Translations under genes and position numbers: made by a program
Notes under the pieces: model-generated
What the model was told of the DNA's origin: nothing
Database searches by the model: none
The model's input: only the letters and a program-made list of their open reading frames with translations
NCBI GenBank assembly: GCA_009379895.1
Contig: WHSW01000019.1
Location: 1 to 32,487 of the forward strand
DNA from: Solirubrobacterales bacterium
GTDB lineage: Bacteria > Actinomycetota > Thermoleophilia > Solirubrobacterales > 70-9
Reading direction: 5' to 3'
DNA length: 32,487 nt
In this document: piece by piece, positions 27,950 through 32,487 of the stretch
Position numbering within the stretch: the first letter of the stretch is position 1
Layout of the letters: the number at the start of each line of letters is the position of its first letter

Positions 27950-28362
27950 GCCAGATCGGACGACCGGCGCGAGACCGCGCGCTGGAGCGCGAGGCCGAGA
28001 CCGGTCACCGCGAGCGCCACGGCGGCCATCGCGATCACGTCGAAGCCCGTGAAGGGCAGCGGACCGACCCGAGCGCTGAGACCGGATGCCGAGGCTGAGT
28101 TCGGCGCCGCATTCGAGACGTTCGTCGCGGCCGGCGGCGTTCCGTCATCGTTGCCGCCCGGGCTGCCGCCCGCGTTGCTCTCGTCGTTGCCGTCCGGGCT
28201 GACGTCGTTGGCGGGCGGGGTCACCTGTTCCACCTGGTCCGAGTACTGGTTGTCCGTCGGGCTCACCTGCTGTGCCCCAGCGAGCGCCGGCGCGACGAGC
28301 GCCGAGCACCCGACGACGATCAGCAATCCGGTGATCTTCTTCTTCAGTGATGTGGCTTTCAT
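27946..28362 (-). CDS. LPFTG-anchored cell-surface protein (sortase substrate)
   Basis: This 138-residue exported protein appears to be covalently attached to the cell wall. It has a Sec signal peptide (MKATSLKKKITGLLIVVG to about ALAGA, residues 1-30) and a disordered Asn/Asp/Gly/Pro/Ser-rich middle. The C-terminal sorting signal is LPFTG at 102-106, followed by a hydrophobic stretch (109-127) and a basic tail with RR. There is no recognisable folded domain, so it may be a stalk or spacer. The start at 28362 has a strong AAGGAG site. It is divergent from the histidine kinase operon, sharing a repeat-rich control region. No sortase gene lies in the window. Confidence 0.85.
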   Translation of the reverse strand: MKATSLKKKITGLLIVVGCSALVAPALAGAQQVSPTDNQYSDQVEQVTPPANDVSPDGNDESNAGGSPGGNDDGTPPAATNVSNAAPNSASASGLSARVGPLPFTGFDVIAMAAVALAVTGLGLALQRAVSRRSSDLA

Positions 28363-28418
28363 GAAATCCCTTTCTCCTTGAGTGGCAGCGAAAGCAGGCT
28401 GAACGTACGCCGACACCG

Positions 28419-28455
28419 TGAGACGGACGTGAGCCGCAGATGAGAAACGCTCTCA
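28419..28455. promoter_or_regulatory. 11-bp-phased TGAG direct repeats in the divergent control region
   Basis: TGAG recurs exactly 11 bp apart at 28419, 28430 and 28441 (GTGAGACGGAC, GTGAGCCGCAG, ATGAGAAACGC). The inverted word CTCA follows at 28452. One-helical-turn direct repeats are the known binding pattern of OmpR/PhoB-family regulators. The pair encoded next door includes such a regulator. The block lies 57-94 bp upstream of the LPFTG gene start, where an activator site would be expected. Confidence 0.5.
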
Positions 28456-28502
28456 TGCTCATGCTCCGCGATCCGACTCTCACAGTCATGGTCCGCGATC
28501 CG
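28449..28502. repeat. Imperfect 27-bp tandem repeat before the kinase gene
   Basis: Two adjacent 27-bp units (28449-28475 and 28476-28502) match at 22 positions. Each begins with CTCTCA and ends with TCCGCGATCCG, with TCATG in the middle. They abut a -10-like TAGATT (28506-28511), replacing any normal -35. A tandem operator for the two-component regulator is the simplest reading. Confidence 0.6.
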
Positions 28503-28518
28503 GGTTAGATTGGCCGTT

Positions 28519-29970
28519 GTGTTGATCGACTCTCGGCCTCGCGGCGCCGCCGGTGGGCCCGCGGGGGAGACCGCAGCGCGCAGGCGAATGCTCGCCGGGG
28601 TCCGGACCCAGATCCTGGCCTCCTTTCTGGCGCTGCTGGTGGTCTCGACCGCGGCCTCGCTGTTCGTCCTGCGTGAGGTCATGCTCTCCCGGATCGGCGA
28701 TCAGGTCGACGAGGAGCTGACCGTCGAGGTCAACTCCCTGCCAGCCCTGGAGGCGACCGGGCGGGGGCCGAGCGGCCGCACGTTCAAGAGCGCCGAGGAG
28801 CTCCTCGACGCGTTCATGGATCAGCAGGCCCCGCCGGCCGACGGCGCGCTGATCGGGTTCGTCGACGGGCGACGGTACCGGGCGGATGTCACCAGCCTGG
28901 CCGAGTCCGAGCTAGCCGACTCCTTCGACGGCCTCGCCAACACGTCGGAGCCCGCGTCGGGCGCGATCGACACGCCGCGCGGCGAGGCTCGCTTCGTCGC
29001 GATCCCGATCGGGGAAGGCGCGGGCGTTCTCGTCGCGACCTCCCTGGTCGCAGGCGAGCGCGACCAGGTCGAGAGCGCGGTCAGGATCGCGATCGGCGTC
29101 TCGAGCGTCGTCCTGCTGCTGGCCTCGCTGTTCATCTGGCTCGCGGCCGGGCGCGTGATCGCTCCGATCGAGGCGCTGTCGCGAACGGCGCGGACGATCA
29201 GCGAGACCGACCTCTCGGCCCGGATCCCGGTGCGCGGCGGCGATGAGATCGCCGAGCTGGGGACAACCTTCAACGGGATGCTCGACCGCCTCGAAACCGC
29301 GTTCGCCGGGCAGAAGGACTTCCTCACCGACGTCAGCCACGAGCTCCGCACGCCGATCACCGTGATCCGAGGACACCTCGAGACGCTCGGCGACTCCCCC
29401 GCCGAGCGCGAGGAGGCAATCGCGGTCTGCCAGGACGAGCTCGATCGCATGAGCCGCTACGTCGACGACCTGCTCCTGCTCACCAAGGCGCCCCGCCCCG
29501 ACTTCCTGCGGCCCGGGCCGGTCGACCTCGACCTGTTCACGCACGACCTGTTCGCCAAGGCGCGAAGTCTCGGCGAGCGCGACTGGCGACTCGAGGGCGC
29601 CGCGGTGGGGATCGTGGTCGCCGATGCGGATCGCGTCACCCAGGCGATGATGAACCTCGCCGAGAACGCGGTCCGCCACACGCACGAGGGCGACCCGATC
29701 TGGCTCGGCAGCTCGCTGGTCGGCGACCAGGCGCGGCTTTGGGTTCGCGACGACGGGCCGGGCGTCGCCCCCGAGGATCGAGAGCGAATCTTCGAGCGCT
29801 TCGGGCGCGGCGAGGCGCGCGGCACGCACCGGGCCCCGGAAGGGACCGGGCTCGGGCTCTCGATCGTGCGCGCGATCGCCGAGGCCCACGATGGCGCGGT
29901 CGAGCTCGATTCGGGGGCGACGACCGGCTCGACCTTCTCGATCCTGCTCCCGGCGGCGCCGGCGCCGTGA
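28519..29970 (+). CDS. Membrane sensor histidine kinase
   Basis: The roughly 483-residue protein is the sensor of a two-component pair. It has a TM helix (about 31-51), an extracytoplasmic domain of about 130 residues, a second TM (about 190-214), HAMP (PIEALSRTARTISETDLSARI) and HisKA with the phospho-His at about 274 in FLTDVSHELRTPITVIRGHL. The HATPase follows: N box NLAENAVRHTH, G1 DDGPGV, F box RIFERFGRG and G2 GTGLGLSIV. All catalytic boxes are intact. The start is uncertain: TTG 28510, GTG 28519 or ATG 28588. GTG 28519 lies 8 bases after TAGATT, which suggests a leaderless message. Its stop overlaps the regulator start by 4 bp. Confidence 0.93.
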   Translation: MLIDSRPRGAAGGPAGETAARRRMLAGVRTQILASFLALLVVSTAASLFVLREVMLSRIGDQVDEELTVEVNSLPALEATGRGPSGRTFKSAEELLDAFMDQQAPPADGALIGFVDGRRYRADVTSLAESELADSFDGLANTSEPASGAIDTPRGEARFVAIPIGEGAGVLVATSLVAGERDQVESAVRIAIGVSSVVLLLASLFIWLAAGRVIAPIEALSRTARTISETDLSARIPVRGGDEIAELGTTFNGMLDRLETAFAGQKDFLTDVSHELRTPITVIRGHLETLGDSPAEREEAIAVCQDELDRMSRYVDDLLLLTKAPRPDFLRPGPVDLDLFTHDLFAKARSLGERDWRLEGAAVGIVVADADRVTQAMMNLAENAVRHTHEGDPIWLGSSLVGDQARLWVRDDGPGVAPEDRERIFERFGRGEARGTHRAPEGTGLGLSIVRAIAEAHDGAVELDSGATTGSTFSILLPAAPAP

Positions 29971-30632
29971 CCCGCATCCTGGTCGTCGAGGACGAGGTGC
30001 GCCTCGGGTCGTTCCTCGAGAAGGGCCTGCGCTCGAGCGGATTTACCACCACCGTCGTCGGCGACGGGCTCACGGCGGGCGCCCTGGCGCGCGACGAGGA
30101 CTTCGACCTGATGATCCTCGACCTCGGCCTGCCAGGCAAGGACGGCCTCGACGTGCTGCGCGACCTGCGCGCGAACGGACAGCGGCTGCCGGTGATCGTT
30201 CTCACGGCCCGCGGCGACCCGCACGATCGGGTGGCCGGGCTCGAGAGTGGCGCGGACGACTACCTGCCGAAGCCGTTTCACTTCGAGGAGCTGATCGCGA
30301 GAATCCGGTTGCGGCTGCGCGACGGCGGGACCCGGGCCGCCGAGCAGCCCCAGCTGCAGGTCGGCGACGTCGCTCTCGACCTGCGCACCCGTTGGGCGAC
30401 CGTCGGCGACGAGAGGCTCGAGTTGAGCGCGCGCGAGTTCGAGCTGCTGCGGGCGTTCCTCGAGCACCCGAACCAGGTGCTCAGCCGCGAGCAGCTGCTG
30501 GCGCATGTCTGGGGTTACGACTACGACCCTGGGTCGAACATCGTCGACGTCTACGTCGGCTACCTGCGCCGCAAGCTCGGCGGTGAGCGCTTCGAGACGG
30601 TCCGCGGCGTCGGGTACCGCTTCCGGGCGTGA
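29967..30632 (+). CDS. OmpR-family response regulator
   Basis: This 221-residue partner of the upstream kinase has an intact receiver: acidic pocket in ILVVEDEVRLG, phospho-accepting Asp52 in MILDLGLPGKDG, the Thr in VIVLTARGD and Lys in YLPKPF. The C-terminal winged helix is also complete (LELSAREFELLRAFLEHP, LSREQLLAHVWGYDYDP, VDVYVGYLRRKL, VRGVGYRFRA). The GTG at 29967 overlaps the kinase TGA (GTGA). In turn its own stop overlaps the AAC(3) gene, so three proteins are made from one coupled message. Likely targets include its own promoter region with phased repeats. Confidence 0.95.
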   Translation: MTRILVVEDEVRLGSFLEKGLRSSGFTTTVVGDGLTAGALARDEDFDLMILDLGLPGKDGLDVLRDLRANGQRLPVIVLTARGDPHDRVAGLESGADDYLPKPFHFEELIARIRLRLRDGGTRAAEQPQLQVGDVALDLRTRWATVGDERLELSAREFELLRAFLEHPNQVLSREQLLAHVWGYDYDPGSNIVDVYVGYLRRKLGGERFETVRGVGYRFRA

Positions 30633-31459
30633 CGGAGCGGGCCGTGACTCGTTCGCGCCTGGTCGCGGACCTGCGTCGCCTGGGGGTCCGAGCGGGCGGC
30701 GTGACGATGGTGCACACCCGGATGAGCGCCATCGGTTGGGTGGTCGGGGGCAGCGAGACCGTGGTGCGGGCGCTGCTCGACGTCCTCGGCCCCGCGGGAA
30801 CGCTCGTCGCCTACGCCTCGTGGGAGGAGCACGTCTACCGCGCCGCCGACTGGCCGCGCGAGCATCGGGACGCCTACCTCGCCGAGCCCCCCGCCTTCGA
30901 CCTGGCAACCGCCGAGGCCGCCCGTGAGCATGGTCGGATCCCCGAGCGGGTGCGAACCTGGCCGGGCGCCGAGCGCAGCTCGCACCCGGAGGCCAGCGTG
31001 GTTGCGGTCGGGGCGCGCGCGGGGTGGCTCACGGCGTCGCACCCCACCGACGACGCATACGGCGCCGAGAGCCCCTTCGCTCGCCTGGTCGAGGCCCAGG
31101 GCCAGGTCCTGCTGCTCGGCGCGCCGCTCGACACCGTCACCCTGCTGCACCACGCGGAGGCGATCGCGCGCGCGCCGCGCAAGCGCCGCGTCACCTTCCG
31201 CGTCCCGGTGGCCGAGCCGGGCGGCGTCGTGGAGCGGACCTTCACCGACATCGACACGTCGGCCGGGGCCTTTCCATACGAGGGGCTCGGGCTCGAGGAG
31301 GACGAGTTCGCCGTCATCGCCCGGGCGGCCCTGGCCGCCGGCGTCGGCGTCCGCGGCCACGTCGGGCGGGCCGAGTGCCATCTCTTCAGCGCCCCGGAGC
31401 TCATCGCCCTCGCCGTGGCGTGGCTCGAGGATCGCTTCGGGACCGGCGGTCGCCGTTAG
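30629..31459 (+). CDS. AAC(3)-family aminoglycoside N-acetyltransferase-like protein
   Basis: The 276-residue protein matches the antibiotic N-acetyltransferase (AAC(3)) fold, which uses acetyl-CoA to modify the 3-amino group of deoxystreptamine aminoglycosides. It shows VRAGGVTMVHTRMSAIGWV, then the active-site region RSSHPEASVVAVG and TASHPTDDAYGAESPFARL, and VLLLGAPLDTVTLLHHAEAI. Many chromosomal members of this family have not been shown to inactivate antibiotics and may acetylate other amino sugars. The start is a GTG at 30629 overlapping the response-regulator stop by 4 bp. Expression is therefore tied to the sensor pair, which hints at an inducible, envelope-linked function. Confidence 0.88.
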   Translation: MTERAVTRSRLVADLRRLGVRAGGVTMVHTRMSAIGWVVGGSETVVRALLDVLGPAGTLVAYASWEEHVYRAADWPREHRDAYLAEPPAFDLATAEAAREHGRIPERVRTWPGAERSSHPEASVVAVGARAGWLTASHPTDDAYGAESPFARLVEAQGQVLLLGAPLDTVTLLHHAEAIARAPRKRRVTFRVPVAEPGGVVERTFTDIDTSAGAFPYEGLGLEEDEFAVIARAALAAGVGVRGHVGRAECHLFSAPELIALAVAWLEDRFGTGGRR

Positions 31460-31465
31460 ACGCGT

Positions 31466-31487
31466 GAGCGCCAGGCGAGGAGCGCTC
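31466..31487. terminator. Short hairpin between convergent genes
   Basis: GAGCGC (31466-31471) and GCGCTC (31482-31487) can pair across a 10-base loop, in the 36-bp space between the stops of the acetyltransferase gene and the convergent small membrane protein gene. A bidirectional terminator is plausible, perhaps together with the much stronger hairpin at 31516-31554. Confidence 0.35.
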
Positions 31488-31495
31488 GGTCGCAG

Positions 31496-31657
31496 CTAGG
31501 GCCGCGCGGACCGCTCCGTCGACGCGCCGTTGTTGATCGACGGCGCGTCGACGGTGTCCTCGCTGAAGACGAATACGAAGATCGCCACGATCGCGATCCC
31601 GAGTGCGACGCCGAGGACGATCCCGAGGACGAGATCGCCCCGCCCACGCCCCGCCAT
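31496..31657 (-). CDS. 53-residue single-TM protein
   Basis: This is a very short gene with a basic start (MAGRGRGDLV), one long hydrophobic helix (about residues 9-31, rich in Val, Ile and Phe) and a polar tail SEDTVDAPSINNGASTERS. The ATG at 31657 lies 9 bp after the stop of the CADD-like gene, so the two form an operon. The codon pattern is as GC-rich as in neighbours and the start-to-stop length suits a small membrane protein. A perfect 15-bp hairpin lies inside its 3' half. Function unknown. Confidence 0.6.
   Translation of the reverse strand: MAGRGRGDLVLGIVLGVALGIAIVAIFVFVFSEDTVDAPSINNGASTERSARP
31516..31554. repeat. Perfect 15-bp inverted repeat inside the small TM gene
   Basis: CCGTCGACGCGCCGT (31516-31530) and ACGGCGCGTCGACGG (31540-31554) are exact reverse complements around a 9-base loop. 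This is the longest perfect hairpin I noticed in the window. It lies in coding sequence of the 53-residue gene and 57 bp beyond the stop of the convergent acetyltransferase, so it may end that transcript. Confidence 0.7.
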
Positions 31658-31666
31658 CGAGTCCGC

Positions 31667-32284
31667 CTAGACCCCGTCGAGCAGGCGCCAGTTGGCGCGC
31701 ACGGCCGACTCGGCGGCGGCCACCAGGCGGTCGGGGTCGGCGCCGTCGCGCTCGGCGATCAGCTCGCCGACCTCTGCGGCGTGCTCTGTGTCACGGGTCT
31801 CGTGGACGCGAAAGTAGGCGGTGGCGGGGCCGTCTCGATAGCCGTAGCGCGCGAGCAGGCCGGCGCGCTTGGTGCGTGAGATCTCGGGCTGGGAGCCCTC
31901 GATCGCGTACAGGCGCGCCAGGGCCTCGTCGGGGGGGCCGGCGGCGGTCCAGGCGCGCACGCAGGCGAGCGTCTCAGGGGTCGCCGCGGCGTCGAGCTCG
32001 CCGCCCGCCTCGGCCACGAAGCCGTCCCACAGGCGCAGGTGCCCCCGCTCCTCGGCGGCGTGGCGGCGCAGCTCCGCGCGCTCGGGCAGCGCGCCGGCGG
32101 CGGCGTCCGAGACGGTCGCGATCGCCTCGACCGCATGGCGGTACTGACCCGCGTAGCGGGCCAGCTCCTCGCCGGTGAGCTCACCGGCGCTCCATCGGCG
32201 ATAGAAGGGATGGCGCAGCACGTCCCAGCGCCGGCGCGCGGTCTCGATGCGCTCTCGGGTGCGCTCCCACGTCCTCTCGTCCAC
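31667..32284 (-). CDS. TenA/PqqC/CADD-like protein, putative heme-oxygenase-fold diiron oxidase
   Basis: The 205-residue all-helical protein belongs to the TenA/PqqC superfamily. It opens with WDVLRHPFYRRWSAGELTGEELARYAGQY. A set of residues matching the metal ligands of heme-oxygenase-like diiron oxidases (CADD, UndA) is present: Glu79-x2-His82 (AEERGHLRLW), Glu129 (LYAIEGSQPE), and His161-x3-Asp165-x2-His168 (RVHETRDTEHAAE). TenA thiaminases lack this full set. CADD relatives act in p-aminobenzoate formation and others cleave fatty or amino acids, so the substrate is open. GTG start at 32284 with GAGAGGAG 7 bases upstream. It heads a two-gene operon with the small TM protein. Confidence 0.85.
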   Translation of the reverse strand: MDERTWERTRERIETARRRWDVLRHPFYRRWSAGELTGEELARYAGQYRHAVEAIATVSDAAAGALPERAELRRHAAEERGHLRLWDGFVAEAGGELDAAATPETLACVRAWTAAGPPDEALARLYAIEGSQPEISRTKRAGLLARYGYRDGPATAYFRVHETRDTEHAAEVGELIAERDGADPDRLVAAAESAVRANWRLLDGV

Positions 32285-32334
32285 GGCCGTGCTCCTCTCG
32301 TCGGTCTGCTCGCGGCCACCCCGGTCGGGCGACG

Positions 32335-32340
32335 AGCATA
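32335..32340 (-). promoter_or_regulatory. Candidate -10 element for the CADD-like gene
   Basis: On the minus strand the hexamer TATGCT lies 50 bases before the GTG start. The surrounding DNA is otherwise very GC-rich. No clear -35 is seen. Confidence 0.35.
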
Positions 32341-32430
32341 ACGCGCGTCGCGGCCGGTACCGGCGGACGGGCCGCCCGTTCGTGTAGGAGGGCGGGCGCG
32401 TGCGCGCGTGGCGGCGGCGTGGCGGCGTAT

Positions 32431-32487
32431 TGTGGTCGGTGTTAGTGGGCCGACGTAAGATAGGTTGATAAAGGTTTGCTAAAGTTT
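32431..32487 (+). promoter_or_regulatory. AT-rich control region with phased direct repeat at right edge
   Basis: After a GC-rich, low-complexity stretch the last 57 bases become AT-rich. The nonamers TTGATAAAG (32465-32473) and TTGCTAAAG (32476-32484) differ at one position and lie 11 bp apart. TTGATA could also serve as a -35 whose -10 falls beyond the window. It is probably the operator/promoter of a plus-strand gene just outside. Confidence 0.45.

Noticed and set aside
28510-28518. TTG at 28510 as the start of the histidine kinase
   Set aside because: It overlaps the likely -10 TAGATT and has no ribosome-binding site. The GTG at 28519 fits a leaderless start better, though the choice is not certain.
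30629-31459. Recently acquired mobile resistance gene
   Set aside because: The base composition matches the neighbours, the gene overlaps a two-component regulator, and there is no transposase, integron or flanking repeat.
32388-32430. Possible repeat array or replication-related element in the G/C-only stretch
   Set aside because: It is low-complexity GCG/GGC sequence without a regular unit or known box, so nothing can be supported.

Overview
The window is about 32.5 kb of very GC-rich, densely packed bacterial DNA. GTG and TTG starts are common and many neighbouring genes share 4-bp ATGA/GTGA/TTGA overlaps. Together with the gene content (GatCAB plus GltX, menaquinone-type MenF, type II NADH dehydrogenase, PcrA-type helicase, LPFTG surface protein, many one- and two-component regulators) this suggests a chromosomal segment of a high-GC actinobacterium. 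Thermoleophilia (Solirubrobacterales or relatives) would fit best, but that placement is an inference from style and not proven. I saw no tRNA, rRNA, CRISPR array, insertion sequence or phage gene.

Layout. 1-5251 (minus strand): UDP-sulfoquinovose synthase, a coupled TetR regulator, ilvB-ilvN, and menF cut by the left edge. 5374-7138 (plus): a membrane glycosyltransferase divergent from the sulfosugar gene, then a FitAB/VapBC-type toxin-antitoxin pair with a clear palindromic operator. 7146-18063 (minus): a long housekeeping run, in order of transcription cysK (broken by a one-base frameshift), cysE, pcrA/uvrD, folD, a four-TM protein, gatC-gatA-metallopeptidase-gatB, ndh2 and a zinc-ribbon membrane protein. 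18204-24309 (plus): an accessory-looking block with a lipoprotein, a SnoaL-like protein, a TPR-LuxR regulator, an alpha/beta-hydrolase that has lost its nucleophile, a covalent-FAD oxidoreductase and an MBL-fold hydrolase. 24449-25647: an Rrf2 regulator and a LuxR-type response regulator with a degenerate receiver behind a structured leader. 25660-27949: gltX and nfo, divergent with a 4-bp gap. 27946-31459: an LPFTG surface protein divergent from a histidine kinase/response regulator pair whose last gene is translationally coupled to an AAC(3)-family acetyltransferase. 31496-32284: a 53-residue membrane protein and a TenA/CADD-like putative diiron enzyme. The window ends in an AT-rich, phased-repeat regulatory stretch.

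How the genes work together. GltX (probably non-discriminating) and GatCAB would make Gln-tRNA by the indirect route. CysE and CysK form the cysteine pathway, and the Rrf2 protein is of the class that often controls it. The most promising accessory systems are two. One is the LuxR-controlled pseudo-hydrolase/FAD oxidoreductase/MBL cluster. The other is the two-component/AAC(3)/LPFTG locus, whose divergent promoter region carries 11-bp-phased TGAG repeats and an imperfect 27-bp tandem repeat.
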